A stretch of 64,000 nt of DNA from Streptomyces sp. SLBN-31 (GTDB lineage: Bacteria > Actinomycetota > Actinomycetes > Streptomycetales > Streptomycetaceae), in the NCBI RefSeq assembly GCF_006715395.1, contig NZ_VFNC01000003.1, positions 744,001 to 808,000 of the forward strand. The letters run 5' to 3'. Position 1 is the stretch's first letter; every line of letters starts with the position of its first letter. Below the pieces are notes generated by a model. That model saw only the letters and a program-made list of their open reading frames with translations. It was not told the DNA's origin and did no database searches. This document shows, in pieces, positions 35,096 to 44,194 of the stretch. Made by a program: the position numbers and the translations under genes.

Positions 35096-36783
35096 GCCTC
35101 CCTGCGGACCTCGACCACCCGGAAGCGGTTCGCCACGAAGGCTCCGTCGCACAGGGCGGCGTTCGCCGCCGGGTTGCCGCCCGAGCCGTGGAAGTCGGAG
35201 AACGCGGCCGTCTGGTTGACGTACACCCCGCCCGTCAGGTTCAGCGACAGCTGGGCCGCCTCTTCCAGGCAGACCTCCTGGACGGCCTGCTCGACCTCCT
35301 CGTCGGTCGTGTACGCGCCGACCGTCATCGCGCCCTTCTCACGGACCGTGCGCCGCAGCAGCTCCACCGCGTCGGCCGTGGAGTCCATCGCGACGGCGAA
35401 GGAGACCGGTCCGAAGCACTCGCTCATGTAGGCCGCCTCGTCGTCCGGCTTGGCGCCGTCCAGCTTGACGATCACGGGAGAGCGCACGACCGCGCCGGGG
35501 AACTCGGGGTTGGTGATCTCCCGCGAGGCGAGGGCGACTTCGCCGAGTCCGGCCGCCGCCTCCAGACGGGACTTCACGTCCGGGTTCACGATCGCGCCGA
35601 GCAGCGCGTTCGCGCGGGCGTCGTCGCCGAGCAGGCCGTCGACGGCGCGGGCGAGGTCGGCGACCACCTCGTCGAAGGTCTTGGGGCCCTCGTCGGTGCG
35701 GATGCCGTCGCGGGGGATCAGCAGGTTCTGCGGGGTGGTGCACATCTGGCCGCTGTAGAGGGACAGCGAGAAGGCGAGGTTGGCGAGCATGCCCTTGTAG
35801 TTCGCCGCCGAGTCCACCAGCACGGTGTTGACGCCGGCCTTCTCCGTGTAGACCTCCGCCTGACGGGCGTTGGCCTCCAGCCAGTCGCCGAACGCCGTCG
35901 AACCCGTGTAGTCGATGATGCGGATCTCCGGGCGGGTGGCCAGGGCCTTCGCGATGCCCTCGCCGGGCCGTTCGGCCGCCAGCGCCACCAGGTTCGGGTC
36001 GAAGCCCGCCTCGGCGAGCACCTGGCGCGCCACCAGCACGGTCAGCGCGAGCGGCAGCACCGCGCGCGGGTGGGGCTTGACCAGGACGGCGTTGCCGGTG
36101 GCCAGGGAGGCGAACAGGCCCGGATAGCCGTTCCACGTCGGGAAGGTGTTGCAGCCGATCAGCAGCGCGATCCCGCGCGGGACGGGCGTGAACTGCTTGT
36201 TGAGCGCCAGCGGGTCCCGCTTGCCCTGCGGTTTGGTCCACTCCGCGGTGTCGGGCGTGCGGACCTGCTCCACGTACGCGTAAGCCACCGCCTCCAGACC
36301 GCGGTCCTGCGCGTGTGGGCCGCCCGCCTGGAACGCCATCATGAACGCCTGTCCGGAGGTGTGCATGACCGCGTGCGCGAACTCGTGCGTGCGGTCGCTG
36401 ATCCGCTTGAGGATCTCCAGGCACACCACCGCGCGCACCTCCGCGCCCGCGTCCCGCCACGCCTTCTGGCCCGCCTTCATGGCCGGCAGCAGCACGTCCA
36501 CGTCCGCGTGCGGGTACTCCATGCCCAGCTCGATGCCGTACGGCGACACCTCGCCGCCCACCCAGTCGTCCGTACCGGGCTGGCCGAGGTCGAGGCGAGT
36601 GCCCACCAGCGCGTCGAAGGCGGCCTTGCCCGCGGCCATGTCCAGGCTGCCGTTCTCCCCGTAGGCCTTGGGGTGTTCGGGGTGCGGGGACCAGTACGCG
36701 CGTGTGCGGATCGCCTCCAGCGCCTGATCGAGGGTGGGCCGGTGCTCGGCGATCAGCTCGTGCGCGGTCAGTTCGGCGGCCAT
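35092..36783 (-). CDS. paaN: phenylacetic acid degradation protein PaaN (aldehyde dehydrogenase family)
   Basis: This 563-residue aldehyde-dehydrogenase-fold protein matches the PaaN group: PVPRGIALLIGCNTFPTWNG, GNAVLVKPHPRAVLPLALTV, DYTGSTAFGDWLE, and the catalytic-Cys region LSLYSGQMCTTPQNLLIP. It oxidises the semialdehyde formed on ring opening in phenylacetate breakdown. It lacks the C-terminal hydratase (MaoC) domain of PaaZ, so the ring-opening hydrolase must be separate. Divergent from paaH, with an operator between them. Confidence 0.9.
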   Translation of the reverse strand: MAAELTAHELIAEHRPTLDQALEAIRTRAYWSPHPEHPKAYGENGSLDMAAGKAAFDALVGTRLDLGQPGTDDWVGGEVSPYGIELGMEYPHADVDVLLPAMKAGQKAWRDAGAEVRAVVCLEILKRISDRTHEFAHAVMHTSGQAFMMAFQAGGPHAQDRGLEAVAYAYVEQVRTPDTAEWTKPQGKRDPLALNKQFTPVPRGIALLIGCNTFPTWNGYPGLFASLATGNAVLVKPHPRAVLPLALTVLVARQVLAEAGFDPNLVALAAERPGEGIAKALATRPEIRIIDYTGSTAFGDWLEANARQAEVYTEKAGVNTVLVDSAANYKGMLANLAFSLSLYSGQMCTTPQNLLIPRDGIRTDEGPKTFDEVVADLARAVDGLLGDDARANALLGAIVNPDVKSRLEAAAGLGEVALASREITNPEFPGAVVRSPVIVKLDGAKPDDEAAYMSECFGPVSFAVAMDSTADAVELLRRTVREKGAMTVGAYTTDEEVEQAVQEVCLEEAAQLSLNLTGGVYVNQTAAFSDFHGSGGNPAANAALCDGAFVANRFRVVEVRREA

Positions 36784-36873
36784 GCGGGACCAACTCCTCG
36801 TCTTGTGAACTCTCCGTCGAGCTCATGACCTGGGCAGAAATATGGGCAGGAACAGCCGGTCAGAGTTAGAGTA

Positions 36874-36887
36874 ACCGAACGATCGGT
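36874..36887. promoter_or_regulatory. PaaR-like operator between paaN and paaH
   Basis: ACCGAACGATCGGT is a perfect fit to ACCG-NNCGNN-CGGT and the exact reverse complement of the paaA-promoter site. It overlaps AGAGTA (minus-strand TACTCT, a possible paaN -10) at 36868-36875. A DnaA-like TGTGGAAAA lies at 36912-36920. Confidence 0.65.
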
Positions 36888-36943
36888 CGGGACAAGGGGG
36901 TCCGCCGCATCTGTGGAAAACCCCGTGCGGGAGGATCGCGCAC

Positions 36944-38461
36944 ATGACAGCACTGGACCTCAGCAGCCCCGTGGCCGTCGTCGGTACCGGCACCATGGGC
37001 CAGGGCATCGCCCAGGTCGCGCTGGTCGCCGGCCACCGCGTACGGCTGTACGACGCCCTCCCCGGGCGGGCCGGGGACGCCGCCGACGCGATCGGCGCCC
37101 GCCTCGACCGGCTCGTCGAGAAGGACCGGCTCACCGCTGCCGAGCGCGACGCGGCACGGGAGCGTCTGCTGCCCGCCGCGGACCTCGCCGAGCTCGCCGA
37201 CTGCTCCCTGGTCGTCGAGGCGGTCCTGGAGCGGCTGAACGCCAAGCAGGACCTGTTCCGGGCGCTGGAGGACATCGTCGACGAGGACTGTCTGCTCGCG
37301 ACCAACACCTCGTCCCTGTCGGTCACCGCGATCGGCGGGGCCCTGCGCCACCCCGGCCGCTTCGTCGGCCTGCACTTCTTCAACCCCGCGCCGCTGCTGC
37401 CGCTGGTCGAGGTCGTCTCCGGGTTCGCCACCGACGTCACCTCGGCCACACGCGCGTACGAGATGGCGCGCGCCTGGGGCAAGACGCCGGTGGCCTGCGC
37501 CGACACCCCCGGCTTCATCGTCAACCGCATCGCCCGGCCGTTCTACGCCGAGGCCTTCGCGGTCTACGAGGCCCAGGGCGCCGACCCCGCCACCATCGAC
37601 GCGATCCTGCGCGAGTCGGGCGGCTTCCGTATGGGCGCCTTCGAGCTGACCGACCTCATCGGCCAGGACGTCAACGAGTCCGTCACTCACTCGGTGTGGC
37701 AGAGCTTCTTCCAGGACGTGCGCTTCACGCCCTCGCTGGCCCAGCGCCGCCTGGTCGAGTCCGGCCGGCTGGGCCGCAAGAGCGGGCACGGCTGGTACGA
37801 CCACTCCGACGGCGCCGAGCGCGCCGAACCGCACACCGCCGAGAAGGCGCAGGCGCCCGCGTACGTCGTCGTCGAGGGCGACCTGGGCCCCGCCTCCGAA
37901 CTGCTCGCGCTGATCCGCGAGGCGGGCATCCAGGTCCGCGAGGAGGACGAGGACCACGGCACCCGGCTGGTGCTGCCGAGCGGCGGCCAGCTCGCGCTCG
38001 CCGACGGCCAGACCTCGGTCGAGTTCCGCGACGTCGTCTACTTCGACCTCGCCCTGGACTACCGCCGCGCCACCCGTATCGCCCTGTCCGCCTCCCAGGA
38101 CACCGCCCCGCAGACCCTCGCCGAGGCCACCGGCCTCTTCCAGGCGCTCGGCAAGGACGTCAGCATCATCGGGGACGTGCCCGGGATGATCGTGGCGCGC
38201 ACGGTCGCCCGCATCGTCGACCTCGCGCACGACGCGGTCGCCAAGGGGGTGGCCACCGAGGAGGACATCGACACCGCGATGCGCCTGGGCGTCAACTACC
38301 CCCTCGGCCCCTTCGAATGGAGCCGCCGGCTGGGCCGCAACTGGGCCTACGCCCTCCTCGACGACCTGCACCTGCGCGACCCCTCCGGCCGCTACGCGCC
38401 CTCCCTCGCGCTGTACCGCCACGCGTACGCCTCCGACAAGCGGGAGGGCAGCCAGTCATGA
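36944..38461 (+). CDS. paaH: 3-hydroxyacyl-CoA dehydrogenase PaaH
   Basis: This 505-residue NAD-dependent dehydrogenase has the Rossmann nucleotide-binding motif VAVVGTGTMGQGIAQVAL at the N-terminus, NTSSLSVTAIGGAL and GLHFFNPAPLLPLVEV in the catalytic domain, and a second C-terminal helical domain (NYPLGPFEWSRRLG). Length and duplication fit PaaH, which oxidises the 3-hydroxyadipyl-CoA intermediate of phenylacetate degradation. It overlaps the TetR gene by ATGA and so is co-transcribed with its likely regulator. Confidence 0.92.
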   Translation: MTALDLSSPVAVVGTGTMGQGIAQVALVAGHRVRLYDALPGRAGDAADAIGARLDRLVEKDRLTAAERDAARERLLPAADLAELADCSLVVEAVLERLNAKQDLFRALEDIVDEDCLLATNTSSLSVTAIGGALRHPGRFVGLHFFNPAPLLPLVEVVSGFATDVTSATRAYEMARAWGKTPVACADTPGFIVNRIARPFYAEAFAVYEAQGADPATIDAILRESGGFRMGAFELTDLIGQDVNESVTHSVWQSFFQDVRFTPSLAQRRLVESGRLGRKSGHGWYDHSDGAERAEPHTAEKAQAPAYVVVEGDLGPASELLALIREAGIQVREEDEDHGTRLVLPSGGQLALADGQTSVEFRDVVYFDLALDYRRATRIALSASQDTAPQTLAEATGLFQALGKDVSIIGDVPGMIVARTVARIVDLAHDAVAKGVATEEDIDTAMRLGVNYPLGPFEWSRRLGRNWAYALLDDLHLRDPSGRYAPSLALYRHAYASDKREGSQS

Positions 38462-39045
38462 CGACGGCCAAGCGCGACACGTACACCCCGGAGACGCTGC
38501 TGTCCGTCGCCGTGCAGGTCTTCAACGAGCGCGGCTACGACGGCACCTCCATGGAGCACCTGTCCAGGGCGGCCGGCATCTCCAAGTCGTCGATCTACCA
38601 CCACGTGGCCGGCAAGGAGGAGCTGCTGCGCCGCGCCGTCAGCCGCGCGCTGGACGGTCTCTTCGGCATCCTCGACGAGGAGCACGCGCGCGTGGGGCGG
38701 GCCTCCGGCCGGCTGGAGTACGTCGTACGGCGCATGGTCGAGGTGCTGATCGGCGAGCTGCCGTACGTCACCCTGCTGCTGCGGGTGCGCGGCAACACCG
38801 ACACCGAGCGGTGGGCCCTGGAGCGCCGCCGCGACTTCGACCACCGGGTCGCCGGACTGCTGAAGGCCGCGGCCGCCGACGGGGACGTGCGCGGCGACGT
38901 GGAGGTGCGGCTCGCCACCCGGCTGGTCTTCGGGATGATCAACTCCATCGTGGAGTGGTACCGCCCGGACGGGCGGGGGATGAACGAACGCGAAGTGGCT
39001 GACGCGGTCGTGCAGTTGGTGTTCTCGGGGCTGCGCCGCCCCTGA
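38458..39045 (+). CDS. paaR: TetR-family regulator, PaaR-like
   Basis: This 195-residue protein has an N-terminal TetR HTH (YTPETLLSVAVQVFNERGYD, then SMEHLSRAAGISKSSIYHHV) and a helical ligand-binding C-terminus. Co-transcription with paaH, and the ACCG-NNCGNN-CGGT sites at paa promoters, make it the likely phenylacetyl-CoA-responsive repressor. A PaaR site with this core was, as I recall, reported for Corynebacterium glutamicum. The gene ends 2 bases from the convergent bkdR stop. Confidence 0.82.
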   Translation: MTTAKRDTYTPETLLSVAVQVFNERGYDGTSMEHLSRAAGISKSSIYHHVAGKEELLRRAVSRALDGLFGILDEEHARVGRASGRLEYVVRRMVEVLIGELPYVTLLLRVRGNTDTERWALERRRDFDHRVAGLLKAAAADGDVRGDVEVRLATRLVFGMINSIVEWYRPDGRGMNEREVADAVVQLVFSGLRRP

Positions 39046-39047
39046 GG

Positions 39048-39551
39048 TCAGCCCCCCTGCGGCTCCAGGTCCTCCTCCTCGAACACCAGCAGCGTGCGGG
39101 TGCTCAGCACCTCGGGCATGGCCTGCAGACGTGTGAGGACCAGCTCGCGCAGGGCCCTGTTGTCCGACGTGTGAACCAGCAGCAGCACGTCGAAGTCGCC
39201 GCCCACCAGGGCGATGTGCGAGGCGCCGGGCAGCTGTCTGAGCTGCTCGCGCACCGTGCGCCAGGAGTTCTGGACGATCTTCAGGGTGATGTACGCCGAG
39301 GTGCCCTGACCGGCGCGCTCATGGTTGACGCGGGCGCCGAAACCGCGGATGACGCCGTCCTCGATGAGACGGTTGATGCGGGCGTAGGCGTTGGCGCGCG
39401 AGACGTGGACCCGTTCGGCGACCGACCGTATCGATGCCCGGCCGTCGGCCTGGAGCATCTGCAGGATGTCCAGATCGATCGCGTCGAGGGGACGCGGCGG
39501 CGGCAGGGGGACCGTGCTCTCCGGTCCCTCGGCCATTTGTTCAGGTGCCAT
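39048..39551 (-). CDS. bkdR: Lrp/AsnC-family regulator BkdR
   Basis: This 167-residue protein has an AsnC-type HTH (LDILQMLQADGRASIRSVAE, then RVHVSRANAYARINRLIEDG) and a C-terminal RAM ligand-binding domain (TLKIVQNSWRTVREQLRQL, then VGGDFDVLLLVHTSD). It is divergent from the bkd operon, as is BkdR in S. coelicolor, a regulator of branched-chain keto-acid dehydrogenase reported to affect development. The ATG at 39551 follows GGAGGCGGGGGGAC; in-frame upstream starts lack a ribosome-binding site. Confidence 0.85.
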   Translation of the reverse strand: MAPEQMAEGPESTVPLPPPRPLDAIDLDILQMLQADGRASIRSVAERVHVSRANAYARINRLIEDGVIRGFGARVNHERAGQGTSAYITLKIVQNSWRTVREQLRQLPGASHIALVGGDFDVLLLVHTSDNRALRELVLTRLQAMPEVLSTRTLLVFEEEDLEPQGG

Positions 39552-39652
39552 GTCCCCCCGCCTCCCTACCATGGACGTACTGCGTTCATTTAGGGCTGTG
39601 CAGAACCGATTGTCCACAGCCTGAAGGGGCCTGTAGCCAAAATGTGCCGACG

Positions 39653-39666
39653 ACCGAACAATCGGT
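39653..39666. promoter_or_regulatory. PaaR-like operator (one mismatch) upstream of the bkd operon
   Basis: ACCGAACAATCGGT differs from ACCG-NNCGNN-CGGT in one base and from the paaN/paaH site in one base. It lies in the bkdR/bkdA divergent gap, 61-74 bases before the E1alpha start. A DnaA box TTGTCCACA is at 39610-39618. Confidence 0.55.
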
Positions 39667-39726
39667 AGGTGAGGCGGGTCACAGCCGACACGCCTCCCGT
39701 AGCCACTCCCACGAGGAGGTGCCGTC

Positions 39727-40860
39727 ATGACGGTCATGGAGCAGCGGGGCGCGTATCGGCCATCGCCGCCGCCCGCCTGGCAGCCCCGCACCGACCCCGC
39801 GCCGCTGCTGCCGGACGCGGAGCCCTACCGCGTCCTCGGCACCGAGCGGGCGGCGAAGGCCGACCCGGCGCTGCTGCGCCGCCTGTACGCCGAGCTGGTG
39901 CGCGGCCGCCGCTACAACGCGCAGGCCACCGCGCTGACCAAGCAGGGCCGGCTGGCCGTCTACCCCTCCACCACCGGCCAGGAGGCCTGCGAGGTCGCCG
40001 CCGCGCTCGCCCTGCAGGAGCGCGACTGGCTCTTCCCCAGCTACCGCGACACCCTCGCCGCCGTGGCCCGCGGCCTGGACCCCGTCCAGGCGCTCACCCT
40101 CCTGCGCGGCGACTGGCACACCGGCTACGACCCGCGCGAGCACCGCGTGGCGCCCCTGTCGACGCCGCTCGCCACCCAGCTCCCGCACGCCGTGGGCCTC
40201 GCGCACGCCGCCCGCCTCAAGGGAGACGACGTCGTCGCGCTCGCCATGGTCGGCGACGGCGGCACCAGCGAGGGCGACTTCCACGAGGCGCTGAACTTCG
40301 CCGCCGTCTGGCAGGCCCCGGTCGTCTTCCTGGTCCAGAACAACGGCTTCGCGATCTCCGTCCCGCTCGCCAAGCAGACCGCGGCCCCGTCGCTGGCCCA
40401 CAAGGCCGTCGGCTACGGCATGCCCGGCCGCCTGGTCGACGGCAACGACGCGGCCGCCGTGCACGAGGTCCTCACCGACGCCGTACGGCGCGCGCGAGAG
40501 GGCGGGGGACCCACGCTGGTCGAGGCGATCACCTATCGCATCGACGCCCACACCAACGCCGACGACGCCACCCGCTACCGGGGCGACTCCGAGGTCGAGG
40601 CCTGGCGCGCGCACGACCCGATCACCCTTCTGGAGCACGAGCTGACCGAGCGCGGCCTCATCGACGAGGAAGGCATCCGGCAGGCGCGCGAGGCCGCCGA
40701 GACCATGGCCGCCGACCTGCGCGAACGCATGAACCAGGACCCGGTGCTCGACCCCATGGACCTCTTCGCCCACGTCTACGCCGAGCCCACCCCGCAACTG
40801 CGCGAACAGCAGGCCATGCTGGCGGCCGAGCTCGCGGCGGAACAGGAAGGCGGCCACTGA
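39727..40860 (+). CDS. bkdA: branched-chain keto-acid dehydrogenase E1 alpha
   Basis: This 377-residue thiamine-diphosphate enzyme subunit decarboxylates branched-chain 2-oxo acids. The TPP motif is seen in MVGDGGTSEGDFHEALNF...QNN, with E1-alpha features STTGQEACEVAAALAL and FPSYRDTLAAVARGL, and the phosphorylation-loop-like TYRIDAHTNADDATRYR. GAGGTGCC precedes the ATG. It is the first gene of an E1alpha-E1beta-E2 operon with 1-base overlaps. The bkdR gene is divergent. A second, more distant complex is at 54820. Confidence 0.92.
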   Translation: MTVMEQRGAYRPSPPPAWQPRTDPAPLLPDAEPYRVLGTERAAKADPALLRRLYAELVRGRRYNAQATALTKQGRLAVYPSTTGQEACEVAAALALQERDWLFPSYRDTLAAVARGLDPVQALTLLRGDWHTGYDPREHRVAPLSTPLATQLPHAVGLAHAARLKGDDVVALAMVGDGGTSEGDFHEALNFAAVWQAPVVFLVQNNGFAISVPLAKQTAAPSLAHKAVGYGMPGRLVDGNDAAAVHEVLTDAVRRAREGGGPTLVEAITYRIDAHTNADDATRYRGDSEVEAWRAHDPITLLEHELTERGLIDEEGIRQAREAAETMAADLRERMNQDPVLDPMDLFAHVYAEPTPQLREQQAMLAAELAAEQEGGH

Positions 40861-41864
40861 TGACCACCGTCGCCCTCAAGCCGGCCACCATGGCGCAGGC
40901 CCTCACGCGCGCGTTGCGCGACGCCATGGCAGCCGACCCGTCCGTGCACGTCATGGGCGAGGACGTCGGCACCCTCGGCGGCGTCTTCCGCGTCACCGAC
41001 GGGCTCGCGAAGGAGTTCGGCGAGGACCGCTGCACCGACACCCCGCTCGCCGAGGCCGGCATCCTGGGCACCGCGGTCGGCATGGCGATGTACGGTCTGC
41101 GCCCCGTGGTGGAGATGCAGTTCGACGCGTTCGCCTACCCGGCGTTCGAGCAGCTCATCAGCCACGTCTCCCGCATGCGCAACCGCACCCGCGGCGCCAT
41201 GCCCCTGCCGATCACCATCCGCGTCCCCTACGGCGGCGGCATCGGCGGCGTCGAGCACCACAGCGACTCCTCCGAGGCGTACTACATGGCGACTCCGGGG
41301 CTCCATGTCGTCACGCCCGCCACCGTCGCCGACGCCTACGGCCTGCTGCGCGCCGCGATCGCCTCCGACGACCCGGTCGTCTTCCTCGAACCCAAGCGGC
41401 TGTACTGGTCCAAGGACACATGGAACCCCGAGGAGCCGGCGGCCGTCGAGCCGATAGGCCGAGCGGTGGTGCGGCGCCCGGGCCAAAGCGCCACGCTCAT
41501 CACCTACGGACCGTCGGTGCCCGTCTGCCTGGAGGCCGCCGAGGCGGCGCGGGCCGAGGGCTGGGACCTCGAAGTCGTCGACCTGCGCTCGCTGGTGCCG
41601 TTCGACGACGAGACCGTCGCCGCCTCGGTACGGCGCACCGGGCGCGCGGTCGTCGTGCACGAGTCGGGCGGGTTCGGCGGCCCGGGCGGGGAGATCGCGG
41701 CCCGCGTCACGGAGCGCTGCTTCCACCACCTGGAGGCGCCCGTGCTGCGCGTGGCCGGGTTCGACATCCCTTACCCGCCGCCGATGCTGGAGCGTCACCA
41801 CCTGCCCGGCGTGGACCGGATCCTGGACGCCGTCGGGCGTCTGCAGTGGGAGGCCGAGAGCTGA
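40860..41864 (+). CDS. bkdB: branched-chain keto-acid dehydrogenase E1 beta
   Basis: This 334-residue subunit has VHVMGEDVGTLGGVFRVTDG and TPLAEAGILGTAVGMAMYGL at the N-terminal half, VPYGGGIGGVEHHSDSSEAY in the middle and a transketolase C-terminal domain (LEVVDLRSLVPFDDETV). It pairs with E1alpha to form the TPP site. The ATG shares its first base with the E1alpha stop, so translation is coupled. Confidence 0.94.
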   Translation: MTTVALKPATMAQALTRALRDAMAADPSVHVMGEDVGTLGGVFRVTDGLAKEFGEDRCTDTPLAEAGILGTAVGMAMYGLRPVVEMQFDAFAYPAFEQLISHVSRMRNRTRGAMPLPITIRVPYGGGIGGVEHHSDSSEAYYMATPGLHVVTPATVADAYGLLRAAIASDDPVVFLEPKRLYWSKDTWNPEEPAAVEPIGRAVVRRPGQSATLITYGPSVPVCLEAAEAARAEGWDLEVVDLRSLVPFDDETVAASVRRTGRAVVVHESGGFGGPGGEIAARVTERCFHHLEAPVLRVAGFDIPYPPPMLERHHLPGVDRILDAVGRLQWEAES

Positions 41865-43222
41865 TGGCACAGGTGCTGGAGTTCAAGCTCCCCGACCTCG
41901 GGGAGGGGCTCACCGAGGCGGAGATCGTGCGCTGGCTGGTGCAGGTCGGCGACGTCGTCGCCGTCGACCAGCCGGTCGTCGAGGTCGAGACGGCCAAGGC
42001 GATGGTCGAGGTGCCCTGCCCCTACGGCGGCGTGGTCACCGCCCGCTTCGGCGAGGAGGGCACGGAACTGCCCGTCGGCGCCCCGCTGCTGACGGTGGCG
42101 GTGGGCCCGCAGTCCTCCGCCGACCAGGCCGAGGGCTCCGGGAACGTGCTGGTGGGATACGGCACCGGGGCACCTCCGGCGCGCAGGCGGCGGGTGCGGC
42201 CGACGGTGCCCGGCCGGCCGGCCGGGGGCCCCGCCGACGACGGAGCCGACGGCAGGGTCGCGCCCGCCGTGGGACGGGGGCCGCAGCGGCACGACGGGAC
42301 GGTGGCGACGGCCGTCGTCGCGGACCCGGTCAGGCCCGAGGGCCCCGTACCGGTCATCTCGCCCCTCGTCCGCCGCCTCGCCCGCGAGAACGGCCTGGAC
42401 CTGCGGGAGTTGACCGGCTCCGGCCCCGACGGACTGATCCTGCGCGCCGACGTCGAGTACGCGCTGCGTGCCGCCGCACAACGCCCTGTGGCACCGGTCC
42501 CGGCCGCCCCGATGACCGGACCGGCCGCCTCCGGGGAAATCCGTATCCCCCTCAAGGGCATCCGCGGTGCCGTCGCCGACAAGCTCTCCCGCAGTCGGCA
42601 CGAGATACCGGACGCGACCTGCTGGGTGGACGCCGACGCGACCGAGCTCATGCGGGCGCGCGCCGCGATGAACGCGGCGGGCGGGGCCAAGATCTCCCTG
42701 ATCGCCCTTCTGGCCAGGATCTGCACCGCCGCGCTCGCCCGTTTCCCGGAGCTCAACTCCACGGTCGACACGGCGGCCAGGGAGGTCGTCCAGCTCGACC
42801 ACGTGCACCTCGGCTTCGCGGCGCAGACCGAACGCGGCCTGGTCGTGCCGGTCGTCCGGGACGCCCACGCGCGCGACGCCGAGGCGCTCACCGCGGAGTT
42901 CGCCCGGCTGACCGAGGCGGCCCGCACCGGCGGCCTCACGCCCGGGGAACTCACCGGCGGCACCTTCACGTTGAACAACTACGGAGTGTTCGGCGTCGAC
43001 GGCTCCACGCCGATCATCAACCACCCCGAGGCCGCCATGCTCGGCGTCGGCCGCATCGTCCCCAAGCCGTGGGTGCACGAGGGCGAGCTGGCGGTGCGCC
43101 AGGTCGTCCAGCTCTCGCTCACCTTCGACCACCGGGTGTGCGACGGCGGCACGGCGGGCGGCTTCCTGCGGTACGTCGCGGACTGTGTGGAACAGCCCGC
43201 GGTGCTGCTGCGTACGCTGTGA
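41864..43222 (+). CDS. bkdC: dihydrolipoamide acyltransferase E2 of the branched-chain keto-acid dehydrogenase
   Basis: This 452-residue protein has one lipoyl domain (Lys45 in VETAKAMVEV), an Arg/Gly/Pro linker, a subunit-binding domain (VISPLVRRLARENGLDLREL) and a catalytic domain with the HxxxDG motif in FDHRVCDGG. It transfers the acyl group to CoA. No E3 (lipoamide dehydrogenase) gene is present, so E3 is supplied elsewhere. ATG overlaps the E1beta stop by one base. Confidence 0.94.
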   Translation: MAQVLEFKLPDLGEGLTEAEIVRWLVQVGDVVAVDQPVVEVETAKAMVEVPCPYGGVVTARFGEEGTELPVGAPLLTVAVGPQSSADQAEGSGNVLVGYGTGAPPARRRRVRPTVPGRPAGGPADDGADGRVAPAVGRGPQRHDGTVATAVVADPVRPEGPVPVISPLVRRLARENGLDLRELTGSGPDGLILRADVEYALRAAAQRPVAPVPAAPMTGPAASGEIRIPLKGIRGAVADKLSRSRHEIPDATCWVDADATELMRARAAMNAAGGAKISLIALLARICTAALARFPELNSTVDTAAREVVQLDHVHLGFAAQTERGLVVPVVRDAHARDAEALTAEFARLTEAARTGGLTPGELTGGTFTLNNYGVFGVDGSTPIINHPEAAMLGVGRIVPKPWVHEGELAVRQVVQLSLTFDHRVCDGGTAGGFLRYVADCVEQPAVLLRTL

Positions 43223-43276
43223 CGCAGGGACCACCCGCACGTTCCCTGTGATCGCGACGGCACGCATACTCATGGG

Positions 43277-44194
43277 GTGACCTCGTACGAGCGCTCGGAC
43301 GTCCTCGGCACGGCGTACGACGCCGTCGTGCTCGCCGGGGGCGCCGCGCGGCGGCTCGGCGGCGCGGACAAGCCCGGTGTGCACGTCGGCGGGCGCGCGC
43401 TGCTCGACCGCGTGCTCGCCGCCTGCGCCGACGCGCGCACCACCGTCGTCGTGGCCGACCCCCGCCCCACCCCGCGGCCCGTGCGGTGGACCCGCGAGGA
43501 CCCACCGGGCGGAGGCCCGCTCGCCGCGCTCGACGCAGGCCTGCGCCACACCACGGCCGAACAGGTCGTCGTCCTCTCCGCCGACCTGCCCTTCCTCGGG
43601 GCGCCGACGGTACGGCGGCTGCTCGCCGCCCTGCGCGCGGGCAGCGCCGACGGCGCCCTCCTCACCGACGCCGGCGGCCGCGACCAACCCCTCGTGGCCG
43701 CCTACCGCAGGCCCGCGCTGCACCGCGGACTGTCCACGCTCACCGAGGAGCACACCGGCCTCACCGGCCTTCCCCTCCGCCGGCTGACCGCCGGCCTCGA
43801 CCTCACCCGCGTCCCCGACCCCGTCGCGTCCTTCGACTGCGACACCTGGGACGACATCGCCACCGCCAGGGCACGCATCAGGGAGCATGGGCACGTGTTG
43901 GATGAATGGATTTCCGCAGCCAAGGACGAGCTGGGCATCGACCTCGACGTCGACACCGGCGTCCTCCTCGACCTCGCCCGCGACGCCGCCCACGGCGTGG
44001 CCAGGCCCGCGGCACCGCTGACCACCTTCCTCGTCGGCTACGCGGCCGGACGGGCCGGAGGCGGCCCCGAAGCCGTCGCCGAGGCGGCCCGCAAGGCCGC
44101 CGCCCTCGCCCTGCGCTGGGCCGACGAGGCCGCCGACGCCGAGGCCGACGCCGCCTCCGACGGCACGCCCGACAGCCGACCGGACGCCGGATGA
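43277..44194 (+). CDS. mobA: molybdenum cofactor guanylyltransferase fused to DUF6457
   Basis: This 305-residue protein has a MobA-type nucleotidyltransferase domain (about 15-200): AVVLAGGAARRLGGADKPGV is the NTP-binding loop and VLSADLPFL the metal-binding region. It would attach GMP to molybdopterin. The C-terminus (DEWISAAKDELGIDLDVD, then ARDAAHGVARPAAPLTTFLV) is a DUF6457 domain, found separately in other actinobacteria, so this is a natural fusion. The stop overlaps the moeA start as ATGA. Confidence 0.88.
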   Translation: MTSYERSDVLGTAYDAVVLAGGAARRLGGADKPGVHVGGRALLDRVLAACADARTTVVVADPRPTPRPVRWTREDPPGGGPLAALDAGLRHTTAEQVVVLSADLPFLGAPTVRRLLAALRAGSADGALLTDAGGRDQPLVAAYRRPALHRGLSTLTEEHTGLTGLPLRRLTAGLDLTRVPDPVASFDCDTWDDIATARARIREHGHVLDEWISAAKDELGIDLDVDTGVLLDLARDAAHGVARPAAPLTTFLVGYAAGRAGGGPEAVAEAARKAAALALRWADEAADAEADAASDGTPDSRPDAG

